Origin: Burkholderia singularis
Lineage (GTDB): Bacteria; Pseudomonadota; Gammaproteobacteria; Burkholderiales; Burkholderiaceae
Assembly (NCBI RefSeq): GCF_900176645.1
Contig: NZ_FXAN01000126.1
Span: forward strand, 62,001-126,000
Direction: 5' to 3'
DNA length: 64,000 nt
Part shown: piece after piece, positions 7,937 to 17,320 of the stretch
How the letters are laid out: every line of letters begins with the position of its first letter
How positions within the stretch are numbered: the stretch's first letter is position 1
Program-made: the position numbers and the translations under genes
Notes under the pieces: generated by a model
Told to the model about the DNA's origin: nothing
What the model saw: the letters and a program-made list of their open reading frames with translations, nothing else
The model's database searches: none

Positions 7937-8238
7937 GGCAGCGGGGCGGGCTAGAGGCTGTGGCTGTGCGAGCGTTTGCCGACGGCGCGCAGTTGATATG
8001 CGGTTCAGGCGCGGTTGGCGCCCGTTGCTCGAATACGTTGCGCTGCCCGGCGGCGCTGCTGCCCCGCTTCGCGGCGCGCAACTCGCCGCAGCCGTCGGGG
8101 GCCGGGACACGCCGCTGGTAGCCACCCAAAATGCCGCCCCGAGCAAGGCTTTTCGGCTAAAATAGGCCGTTTTTTCACCGACTTACAAGGCGCGCTCCGC
8201 GGTCGTCGAGCGCGCCTTTTTCGCTTGATCGGCACTGA
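7937..8238. other. 302-base spacer before lepA: promoter-like element and hairpin
   Basis: No gene is supported here. The spacer holds a -10-like TAAAAT at 8158-8163 (no clear -35) and a strong hairpin with T-run at 8187-8222, placed between that element and the lepA start. The frames open here are GC-rich shadows. Confidence 0.6.
8187..8222 (+). terminator. Intrinsic terminator or attenuator just before lepA
   Basis: AAGGCGCGCTC (8187-8197) pairs with GAGCGCGCCTT (8208-8218) around a 10-base loop, and the T-run continues to 8222. The lepA ATG is 17 bases later. It would stop read-through from the rpoE operon. If transcription starts at the TAAAAT upstream (8158-8163), it would sit in the lepA leader. 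Confidence 0.75.
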
Positions 8239-10032
<1,794 letters not shown>

Positions 10033-10047
10033 CAGGGCTGATCCTTT

Positions 10048-10941
10048 ATGAATTTTGCGTTGATTCTTTTTGTGCTCGTGGTCGTCACGGGCGTCGCGTG
10101 GGTGCTGGACAAGCTGGTGTTTTTGCCGCGGCGCAAGCAGGCGGCGCAGGCGGCGGTCGACGAGTTCGACCGTCAGCAGGCTCGCATCGGCGAGCGCTTC
10201 GCTGACGAGAACGCGCAGCAAACGCGCGCGAAGCTGCGCGACGAGAAGCTGCGCCAGCCGTGGTGGCTCGAGTACACGGCGAGTTTCTTTCCGGTGATCC
10301 TGGTCGTGTTCGTCGTGCGTTCGTTCATCGTCGAGCCGTTCAAGATTCCGTCGGGTTCGATGGTGCCGACGCTGCTCGTCGGCGATTTCATCCTCGTCAA
10401 CAAGTTCGACTACGGCTTGCGCCTGCCGATCACGAACAAGAAGATCACCGAAGGACGGCCGCTCGAGCGGGGCGACGTCGTCGTGTTCCGTTATCCGAAG
10501 GACGAGTCGGTCGATTACATCAAGCGCGTGATTGGGCTGCCGGGCGATACGGTCGCCTACCAGGACAAGCAGTTGACGATCAATGGTCAGCCGGTGCCGG
10601 AGACGCCGCTGCCTGACTACTTCGACGACGAGCGGATGAATTACGCGAAACAGTTCGAGGAAACGATCGGCACGCGCAAGAACGCGATCCTGAACAATCC
10701 GGCGGTGCCGCCGTTCGTAATGGGCGCGGACGACTATCCGTATCGCGACAATTGCACCTACGACAACCGCGGCGTGATCTGCAAGGTGCCGCCCGGGCAC
10801 TACTTCATGATGGGCGACAACCGCGACAACAGCGCTGACAGCCGTTACTGGGGGTTCGTGCCGGACAAGAACATCGTTGGCCGTGCGTTCTTCATTTGGA
10901 TGAACTTCAGCAGCCTGAAGCGCATCGGTTCGTTCAACTGA
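10048..10941 (+). CDS. lepB: Signal peptidase I
   Basis: LepB removes Sec and Tat signal peptides at the outer face of the inner membrane. The 297-residue product has two N-terminal membrane segments (about residues 3-26 and 80-95), then the periplasmic catalytic domain with Ser104 in IPSGSMVPT and the general base Lys159 in DYIKRVIGLPGD. The C-terminal box GDNRDNSADSRYWGFVP is present. It lies 15 bases after lepA, the usual pair. Family and function are certain from the motifs. Confidence 0.97.
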   Translation: MNFALILFVLVVVTGVAWVLDKLVFLPRRKQAAQAAVDEFDRQQARIGERFADENAQQTRAKLRDEKLRQPWWLEYTASFFPVILVVFVVRSFIVEPFKIPSGSMVPTLLVGDFILVNKFDYGLRLPITNKKITEGRPLERGDVVVFRYPKDESVDYIKRVIGLPGDTVAYQDKQLTINGQPVPETPLPDYFDDERMNYAKQFEETIGTRKNAILNNPAVPPFVMGADDYPYRDNCTYDNRGVICKVPPGHYFMMGDNRDNSADSRYWGFVPDKNIVGRAFFIWMNFSSLKRIGSFN

Positions 10942-11350
10942 GCACGCCGCATGTTGCGCCGCGCGAGGGCCGTGCGGCGCGGCGTCTTCCATCGAGGGCC
11001 TATTCACGTATGGAACGCGTCTGCGTTGCCACGGGAATGGCAGTCCGCCACCGGCGAATGCGGCGCGCGGCCATTCTCGTGGCAGTCGCGGTTCGAACAT
11101 GCGCGGCGGCGCAGGTCGTCGCTTATGCCATAGCAAATATTTCGAGAACGTTTGGTCCCGCGGATGGCGCTTTTTTGTCGGGTTGGCCGCCGGCGCAGTA
11201 CGTTGTGTTTGAGCGGGCGATTCCGCCATTCATATGCACGTTCGACACCTAAACCGATCCTGAGAACCGGCGGCAGCGCCGCCAAATCGCGCTTTTTCGC
11301 GTCGAGCGTCGCTTTCCGGGCGGCGCGGCGCCCGCGTTATACTCCTGTCC
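10942..11350. other. 409-base spacer between lepB and rnc with inverted repeats
   Basis: No gene is supported. In many betaproteobacteria a small DUF4845 membrane protein lies between lepB and rnc; I see no such protein here in any frame. The spacer contains a long inverted repeat (11028-11083), a short perfect hairpin GGCGGC-AGC-GCCGCC (11269-11283), and lower-GC sequence around 11120-11160. The promoter of rnc is probably here but I cannot place it. Confidence 0.55.
11028..11083. repeat. Inverted repeat, 14-base arms, between lepB and rnc
   Basis: GCCACGGGAATGGC (11028-11041) and GCCATTCTCGTGGC (11070-11083) are inverted copies with one mismatch, separated by 28 bases. As RNA this would form a stable stem-loop in the leader of rnc. 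It could be an RNase III processing site, by analogy with the self-cleaved rnc leader of E. coli, or the remnant of a small repeat element. Confidence 0.55.
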
Positions 11351-12769
11351 ATGCCTTCATCCCAGTTGGAAAGCCGGCTGCGCTACGAATTTCGCAATGT
11401 GGAATTGCTGCGCCAGGCTTTGACCCATCGCAGTCATAGCGCCACGCATAACGAACGGCTCGAGTTTCTCGGCGATTCCGTTCTGAATTGCGCGGTGGCT
11501 GCCCTTTTGTTTCAGCGCTTCGGCAAGCTCGACGAGGGAGACTTGTCGCGCGTGCGCGCGAACCTCGTCAAACAGCAGTCGCTGTACGAAATTGCTCAGG
11601 CCCTCAATATTTCCGACAGCCTGCGGCTCGGCGAAGGCGAATTGCGCAGCGGCGGGTTTCGTCGGCCGTCGATTCTCGCGGACGCATTCGAAGCCATCAT
11701 CGGGGCCGTATTTCTTGATGGCGGCTTCGAAGCCGCCCAAGGGGTGATCAAGCGTTTGTATGTGCCGATTCTCGATCACATCGACCCGCGCACACTCGGC
11801 AAGGACGCAAAGACGCTGTTGCAGGAATATCTGCAAGGACACAAGATCGCGCTGCCGGCTTATACCGTCGTCGCGACGCATGGTGCAGCGCATAATCAGC
11901 AATTCGAGGTCGAATGCGCGGTGCCGAAGCTCGACGTCAAGGTGTCCGGCTCCGGCGCGAGCCGCCGGGCGGCCGAGCAGGCCGCCGCGAAGAAAGCGCT
12001 CGACGAAGTGATGGCGCTTGCACCGATGCTGGCCGCGAAGCCGAAGCGTTCGAAGAGCGCGCGCGGCGCCAAGCACGTGGAGCCGGAGATCGTACCGGGC
12101 GTGAAAGGCGTGCAGGAGGCGCTCGATTTGCGCTCGCCGGAGCGCAAGGAGCGGCGCGTCTTGGCCAATGACGCGAAAGGGGCGGAAGGGAAGGTGGCGG
12201 AGACGAAACCCGCGGCCGAAACCCACGCCCTCGAATCGAAAGTGGCTGAAGCGAGGCCCGCCGTCGAAGCGAAACTGACCGAGACGAAGGTGGCCGATGC
12301 GAAACTGGCTGACCCGAAGGCCGCGGATGCCCGATCCGGCGAGCCGAAGCGGGACGAATCGAAGCCGTTGGCCGATGCGAAAGGTAAGACCGATACGAAA
12401 GCGGCCGAGATGCAATCCGGCGCGCATGCCGGTAGTGCGGCGGCGCCGGCCGATATGCCGGGCAGCGGTGCGGACGGCGGCGCGTTGCGGTCGCCTCTCG
12501 CGGTGATTCGCGCGGCCCACGTCGAGCATGGTCAGGACAAGACTGAGGCGCGCGCGGCAAAAGCGGCGGAAAAGGTATTGCCGGCTGACAAAGGGGCCGA
12601 CAAGGCATTCGATAAAGTCACCGATAAGGCATCCGAGCGAGCCACGGAAAAGAACGACGCAGCCGCACGTCCGGCAGACCGGCCGGCGCGCGTTCGCGAT
12701 CCGGCACACGCGCCGCAGGCGATTGACGATCCGGCCGCACCGGTGCGCGTTGCCGATGCCGGTCATTGA
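11351..12769 (+). CDS. rnc: Ribonuclease III with long low-complexity C-terminal extension
   Basis: RNase III cuts double-stranded RNA, including rRNA precursors. Residues 1-150 are the catalytic domain with the signature NERLEFLGDSVL; Glu38, Asp42, Asp110 and Glu113 are the metal ligands expected. Residues ~152-222 are the double-stranded RNA-binding domain (LLQEYLQGHKIALPAYTVV, then the GSGASRRAAEQAAAKKAL helix). The protein then continues to residue 472, about 245 residues beyond a normal RNase III. This tail is rich in Ala, Lys, Glu and Asp with degenerate KVAE/ADAK-type units and is probably disordered. It is in frame without a break. It lies upstream of era, the standard order. Confidence 0.95.
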   Translation: MPSSQLESRLRYEFRNVELLRQALTHRSHSATHNERLEFLGDSVLNCAVAALLFQRFGKLDEGDLSRVRANLVKQQSLYEIAQALNISDSLRLGEGELRSGGFRRPSILADAFEAIIGAVFLDGGFEAAQGVIKRLYVPILDHIDPRTLGKDAKTLLQEYLQGHKIALPAYTVVATHGAAHNQQFEVECAVPKLDVKVSGSGASRRAAEQAAAKKALDEVMALAPMLAAKPKRSKSARGAKHVEPEIVPGVKGVQEALDLRSPERKERRVLANDAKGAEGKVAETKPAAETHALESKVAEARPAVEAKLTETKVADAKLADPKAADARSGEPKRDESKPLADAKGKTDTKAAEMQSGAHAGSAAAPADMPGSGADGGALRSPLAVIRAAHVEHGQDKTEARAAKAAEKVLPADKGADKAFDKVTDKASERATEKNDAAARPADRPARVRDPAHAPQAIDDPAAPVRVADAGH

Positions 12770-12788
12770 CGCCGTTTCCATCGATCTC

Positions 12789-12812
12789 GCGGCCGCGTGC
12801 GAGCGCGGCCGC
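12789..12812 (+). promoter_or_regulatory. Perfect GC-rich hairpin between rnc and era
   Basis: GCGGCCGCG (12789-12797) and CGCGGCCGC (12804-12812) form a 9-bp perfect stem with a 6-base loop, 22 bases before the era ATG. No T-run follows, so it is not a typical terminator. It may affect era translation or message processing; in such GC-rich DNA, chance is also possible. Confidence 0.35.
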
Positions 12813-12834
12813 TCCGAACCCAGCAGCTCCTGAT

Positions 12835-13734
12835 ATGAACGCTCCCGCTTCCACCGGTTTTCGTTGCGGCATGATCGCGATCGTCGGTCGTCCGAACGTC
12901 GGTAAGTCGACGCTGATGAATGCGCTCGTCGGCCAGAAGATCAGCATCACGTCTCGCAAAGCGCAGACGACCCGCCACCGGATCACCGGCATCCGCACGC
13001 TCGACGATGCGCAATATGTATTCGTCGATACGCCCGGCTTCCAGACGCGGCACAGCACGGCGCTCAACCGCTCGCTGAATCGGGCGGTGACGTCCACGCT
13101 GACGTCGGTCGACGCGATTCTGTTCGTGATCGAGGCCGGCCGTTTCGGTCCCGACGACCAGAAAGTGCTCGACCTGATTCCACCGGGCACGCCGACGCTG
13201 CTGATCGCGAACAAGCTCGATCGCGTGTCCGACAAGGACACGTTGTTTCCGTTTTTCCAGAAGATGGGCGGTTTGCGCGAGTTCGCCGAGGTCGTGCCGC
13301 TGTCCGCGAAGCATCCGGACGACATCCGGCGTCTGATGGATACGCTCAAGCCGTACTTGCCGCAAGGCGAGCCGATTTACGGCGAGGACGATCTGACCGA
13401 TCGCAGCTCGCGGTTCCTGGCGGCCGAAATCCTGCGTGAGAAGGTGTTCCGCTGGACGGGCGACGAGTTGCCTTATACGAGCACCGTCGTCATCGACAAG
13501 TTCGAGGAGGAGGGGCGGCTGACGCGCGTGTTCGCGACGATCCTCGTCGAGCGCGATGCGCACAAGGCGATGGTGATCGGCAGAAAGGGCGAGAAGCTCA
13601 AGCAGATCAGCACCGAGGCGCGGCTCGACATGGAGAAGCTGTTCGACGGCCCGGTCTACCTTGAAACGTTCGTCAAGGTGAGAAGCGGCTGGGCCGACAA
13701 CGAGGCGGGGTTGCGTGCCTATGGGTACGAATGA
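12835..13734 (+). CDS. era: GTPase Era
   Basis: Era is an essential GTPase that binds the 3' end of 16S rRNA and helps 30S maturation. The 299-residue product has G1 GRPNVGKST, G3 DTPGF, G4 NKLD, and a C-terminal KH RNA-binding domain (ILVERDAHKAMVIGRKGEKLKQI). A TTG at 12766 opens the same frame further upstream, but ATG 12835 gives the normal Era N-terminus and is chosen. The gene is downstream of rnc and its end overlaps the start of recO, so the three are likely one operon. Confidence 0.96.
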   Translation: MNAPASTGFRCGMIAIVGRPNVGKSTLMNALVGQKISITSRKAQTTRHRITGIRTLDDAQYVFVDTPGFQTRHSTALNRSLNRAVTSTLTSVDAILFVIEAGRFGPDDQKVLDLIPPGTPTLLIANKLDRVSDKDTLFPFFQKMGGLREFAEVVPLSAKHPDDIRRLMDTLKPYLPQGEPIYGEDDLTDRSSRFLAAEILREKVFRWTGDELPYTSTVVIDKFEEEGRLTRVFATILVERDAHKAMVIGRKGEKLKQISTEARLDMEKLFDGPVYLETFVKVRSGWADNEAGLRAYGYE

Positions 13735-14599
13735 AGGCGTCTCCGACGACGCGATGACCGACGACGCCGGCTTCGCGCGGCGTCCCTCCGCTGCGCCGGA
13801 TGCCGCGGCGGCGAGCCTGCCGCCGGCCGTGCCCGATGCGGGCAAACCGCCGCGCAAGCCGCGCCGCGCCGCTGCGCGCACGTCCGAATTCCGGGTCGCC
13901 GAGCAGCCGGCGTTCGTGCTGCACAGCTATCCGTACCGCGAAACCAGCCTGGTCATCGACGTGCTGACGCGCGATCACGGGCGTCTCGCGCTCGTCGCGA
14001 AAGGGGCGAAGCGCCCGCATTCCGCGCTGCGTGGCGTGTTGCAGACGTTTCAGCCGCTTGCGCTGTCATGGTCCGGCAAAGCCGAGTTGCGCACGCTGAC
14101 GGGCGCCGAATGGGTGGGCGGCATGCTGCCGCTCGCGGGCGACGCGCTGCTGTGCGGGTTCTATGCCAACGAGCTGCTCGTCAAGTTCTGCGCGCGCGAG
14201 GATCCTTATCCGGCGCTCTTCAAGCATTATCTCGTGACGCTGACGCGGCTCGCGCACGCCGAGCCGCCCGTGCAGGTGCTGCGCTCGTTCGAGCGCGTGC
14301 TGTTGCGCGAGACGGGTTATGCGATGTCGCTGGTGCGCACCGTCGCGCGGCGTGCGGTCGAGCCGGAACGGCTCTATGTGTTCGATCCCGAGCGCGGCGT
14401 GCGCGATGCGCTCGGCGATGCGCCGTCGCACTGGCCGGTGATTTCCGGCCAGACGTTGCTCGATATGGAACAGGACGATTATCATCGGGCGCAGACCGTT
14501 GCGCAAAGCAAGACGCTGATGCGCTTTTTGCTCAACACGTATTTGGGCGGCACACCGCTCGCCACGCGTCAGATTCTGATCGACCTGCAAAACCTATGA
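13721..14599 (+). CDS. recO: DNA repair protein RecO
   Basis: RecO helps load RecA on gapped DNA and anneals single strands. The product (292 residues from ATG 13721) has an unusual N-terminal stretch of about 60 residues rich in Ala, Pro and Asp before the OB-fold begins (AFVLHSYPYRETSLVIDVLTRDHGRLALVAKGAKRP). The helical C-terminal part (LLCGFYANELLVKFCAREDPYPALFKHY) follows. Starts at GTG 13715, ATG 13721 or ATG 13754 are all possible; the first two overlap the end of era by 20 and 14 bases. Without N-terminal data the start is uncertain, but the family is clear. Its stop overlaps the pdxJ start (ATGA). Confidence 0.93.
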   Translation: MGTNEGVSDDAMTDDAGFARRPSAAPDAAAASLPPAVPDAGKPPRKPRRAAARTSEFRVAEQPAFVLHSYPYRETSLVIDVLTRDHGRLALVAKGAKRPHSALRGVLQTFQPLALSWSGKAELRTLTGAEWVGGMLPLAGDALLCGFYANELLVKFCAREDPYPALFKHYLVTLTRLAHAEPPVQVLRSFERVLLRETGYAMSLVRTVARRAVEPERLYVFDPERGVRDALGDAPSHWPVISGQTLLDMEQDDYHRAQTVAQSKTLMRFLLNTYLGGTPLATRQILIDLQNL

Positions 14600-15369
14600 G
14601 TTTTTTCCTGACCTCGTCGAGCGCTATTGACCTGGGTGTCAATATTGACCACGTCGCGACTTTGCGCAACGCGCGCGGCACACGTTATCCGGACCCGGTG
14701 CGCGCCGCGCTCGAAGCCGAGGAGGCGGGCGCGGACGCGATCACGCTGCATCTGCGCGAGGACCGTCGCCATATCGTCGATGCGGACGTGCGCACGCTGC
14801 GCCCGCTTTTGAAGACGCGGATGAATCTCGAATGCGCGGTGACGTCCGAAATGCTCGACATCGCATGCGAGATCGGGCCGCACGACGCCTGCCTCGTGCC
14901 GGAAAAACGCTCGGAATTGACGACCGAAGGCGGGCTCGACGTCGCCGGCCATTTCGATGCGGTGCGTGCGGCATGCAAGCAACTCGCCGACATTGGCGTG
15001 CGCGTGTCGCTTTTCATCGATCCGCACGATGAGCAGATCCGCGCCGCGCACGAGGCGGGCGCGCCCGTGATCGAACTGCACACCGGCCGCTATGCGGATG
15101 CGCACGACGCGGCCGAGCAGCAGCGCGAGTTCGAGCGGGTCGCATCGGGCGTCGATTGCGGGCTTGCGCTCGGATTGAAGGTGAACGCGGGCCACGGACT
15201 GCACTATGAAAACGTGCAGGCGATTGCCGCGCTGCCCGGCATCAGCGAGCTGAATATCGGCCACGCGATCGTCGCGCATGCGGTTTTCGTCGGCTGGAAC
15301 AACGCGGTGCGCGAGATGAAGGCGGTCATGGTCGCCGCGCGCGTCGCCGCGCTGCACGGCGGCCGCTGA
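14596..15369 (+). CDS. pdxJ: Pyridoxine 5'-phosphate synthase
   Basis: PdxJ closes the pyridine ring of vitamin B6 from 1-deoxyxylulose 5-phosphate and 3-amino-2-oxopropyl phosphate. The 257-residue product begins close to the conserved LGVNIDHVATLRNARGTRYPDP and contains EAGADAITLHLREDRRHI, with the catalytic Glu and His residues of the TIM barrel. It ends with the phosphate loop region INIGHAIVAHAVFVGW. Its ATG overlaps the recO stop, so translation is likely coupled. The pairing recO-pdxJ-acpS is well conserved in proteobacteria. Confidence 0.97.
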   Translation: MSFFLTSSSAIDLGVNIDHVATLRNARGTRYPDPVRAALEAEEAGADAITLHLREDRRHIVDADVRTLRPLLKTRMNLECAVTSEMLDIACEIGPHDACLVPEKRSELTTEGGLDVAGHFDAVRAACKQLADIGVRVSLFIDPHDEQIRAAHEAGAPVIELHTGRYADAHDAAEQQREFERVASGVDCGLALGLKVNAGHGLHYENVQAIAALPGISELNIGHAIVAHAVFVGWNNAVREMKAVMVAARVAALHGGR

Positions 15370-15626
15370 AATGATGCGCGAGCGCGCGGGTTCCGTTCGC
15401 GGCGCTTGCCGCCGGGAAGGGGGCCTTCGGAGCACTTCCCGCGAGCGCTCGCAGCGGGGCGTTTGCCGAAAAAGGCATTGCCTGCTTCGCCGCGTTTGCC
15501 TGTGCGATTGCGCCCGGAATAAGTGCGGAAGGGAATGTCTGCGGCGCGCGGCGCAGCCGTCAGTCTCTTTGCTCCATCAAGATCTCCCGTGTGCGCGCCG
15601 CGCGGGATGGCCCGGCGGGCGTTGAT

Positions 15627-16058
15627 ATGGCGATCTACGGCATCGGCACCGATATCGTTCAGGTGAGCCGCATCGCCGCAGTGCTCGAGCGCACGAGCGG
15701 ACGCTTCGCGGACAAAGTGCTCGGCCCTGACGAGCTGCGCGTGTTTCACGCACGGCGCGCGCGCTCGGAGGCGCGCGGCATTGCGTTTCTCGCGACGCGC
15801 TTTTCCGCGAAGGAAGCCTTCTCGAAGGCGATCGGCCTCGGCATGCACTGGCCGATGACGTGGCGCGCATTGCAGACGCTCAACCGGCCGAGCGGCGAGC
15901 CGTATATCGTCGCGTCGGGCGAATTGGCTACGTGGCTCGCGCAGCGCGGCATCACCGCGCGCGTGAGCGTCAGCGACGAGCGCGACTACGCGGTGTCGTT
16001 CGTGATCGCCGAGACGGCTGACGGCACCGCCGCGCTGCGTGCCGATGCCGCTTTCTGA
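15627..16058 (+). CDS. acpS: Holo-[acyl-carrier-protein] synthase
   Basis: AcpS attaches 4'-phosphopantetheine from CoA to Ser37 of AcpP. The 143-residue product has the metal-binding motif GTDIVQVSRI near the N-terminus and the second motif RFSAKEAFSKAIG at about residues 55-67, both diagnostic. ATG 15627 gives the family N-terminus MAIYGIGTDIV; the frame is open upstream but lacks similarity. It lies 257 bases after pdxJ, a spacer in which I see no gene. nagZ follows after 24 bases. Confidence 0.95.
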   Translation: MAIYGIGTDIVQVSRIAAVLERTSGRFADKVLGPDELRVFHARRARSEARGIAFLATRFSAKEAFSKAIGLGMHWPMTWRALQTLNRPSGEPYIVASGELATWLAQRGITARVSVSDERDYAVSFVIAETADGTAALRADAAF

Positions 16059-16082
16059 TTTTCCCCGGAGGAACGCAATTCA

Positions 16083-17111
16083 ATGAAACCGACTCCCGGC
16101 CCGGTGATGCTCGACGTCGCCGGCAAGACGCTCACGCGCGACGACGCGCGCCGTCTCGCGCATCCGCTGACGGGCGGCGTGATCTTGTTCGCGCGGCATT
16201 TCGAGAGCCGCCGGCAACTCGTCGCGCTGACCGATTCGATCCGCGCGGTACGCGGCGACATCCTGATCGCCGTCGATCACGAAGGCGGCCGCGTACAACG
16301 CTTTCGCACAGATGGCTTTACCGTGCTGCCGGCGATGCGCCGCGTGGGCGAACTGTGGGACCGGGACGTGCTCGCCGCGACGAAGGTGGCGACGGCGCTC
16401 GGCTACGTGCTGGCGTCCGAACTGCGTGCGTGCGGGATCGACATGAGCTTCACGCCGGTGCTCGATCTGGATTACGGCCGCTCGCAGGTGATCGGCGATC
16501 GCGCGTTCCATCGCGATCCACGCGTCGTCGCGTTGCTCGCGAAGAGCGTCAATCATGGGCTCGCGCTCGCCGGGATGGCGAACTGCGGTAAGCATTTTCC
16601 GGGTCACGGCTTTGCCGAGGCCGATTCGCACGTCGCGCTGCCGACCGACGATCGTCCGCTCGACGAGATTCTCGCCAACGACGCCGCGCCCTACGATTGG
16701 CTTGGGCTGTCGCTGGCCGCGGTGATTCCGGCACACGTGATCTATACGCAGGTCGACAGCAAGCCCGCGGGTTTTTCGCGCGTTTGGTTGCAGGACGTGC
16801 TGCGCGGCCGGTTGCGCTTTACGGGTGCGGTGTTCAGCGACGATCTGTCGATGGAGGCGGCGCGCGAGGGCGGCACGCTCACGCAGGCGGCGCAGGCCGC
16901 GCTCGCGGCGGGGTGTGACATGGTGCTGATCTGCAATCAGCCGGAGGCGGCGGAACAGGTGTTGAACGAGTTGCGCGTGGCGCCGTCGCGGGAGTCGCAG
17001 CGGCGGATCAAGCGGATGCGGCCTCGGGGCAGAGCGCCGAGCTGGGACAAACTGATGCGCCGTCCGGAGTATCTGAGCGCGCAAGCGCTGCTGCGTGAGG
17101 CATTCGCCTGA
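16083..17111 (+). CDS. nagZ: Beta-N-acetylhexosaminidase NagZ
   Basis: NagZ, a cytoplasmic family 3 glycosidase, removes GlcNAc from 1,6-anhydro-muropeptides during cell-wall recycling; its product can induce AmpC beta-lactamase in other bacteria. The 342-residue protein has the KHFPGHG motif with the following DSH loop that supplies the general acid His-Asp pair. It also has the FSDDLSM motif, whose first Asp is the expected nucleophile. Length is typical. A good ribosome site GGAGG precedes ATG 16083. It is the last gene of this plus-strand series and faces the response regulator gene on the minus strand. Confidence 0.96.
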   Translation: MKPTPGPVMLDVAGKTLTRDDARRLAHPLTGGVILFARHFESRRQLVALTDSIRAVRGDILIAVDHEGGRVQRFRTDGFTVLPAMRRVGELWDRDVLAATKVATALGYVLASELRACGIDMSFTPVLDLDYGRSQVIGDRAFHRDPRVVALLAKSVNHGLALAGMANCGKHFPGHGFAEADSHVALPTDDRPLDEILANDAAPYDWLGLSLAAVIPAHVIYTQVDSKPAGFSRVWLQDVLRGRLRFTGAVFSDDLSMEAAREGGTLTQAAQAALAAGCDMVLICNQPEAAEQVLNELRVAPSRESQRRIKRMRPRGRAPSWDKLMRRPEYLSAQALLREAFA

Positions 17112-17227
17112 ATGCGGACGGTTCGCGTTTGCCCGGTTCGGGGCGACAGCCTGTGAACGGGGGGCATGTGGATGGACGATGGCCTGAACGAAGGGCGAGT
17201 GAGCGGCTCCGCCGAGCGGGCGGTCAG

Positions 17228-17253
17228 GCGGATTGGTTAAGCGGATTGGTTAA
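17228..17253. repeat. 13-base tandem duplication between nagZ and the response regulator
   Basis: GCGGATTGGTTAA occurs twice in direct tandem. It lies in the 209-base region between two converging genes. It may be a simple slippage duplication. Confidence 0.6.
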
Positions 17254-17320
17254 GCGGGGCAGCCGTGGGCGGCAATGTGGCAAGCGCGGTGCGCAGCCGC
17301 CCCGCCAGCGGTGGCCGCGC

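Noticed and set aside
10896..11252. Open frames between lepB and rnc
   Set aside because: They start inside lepB or lack ribosome sites, and their sequence does not match the DUF4845 protein often found at this place.
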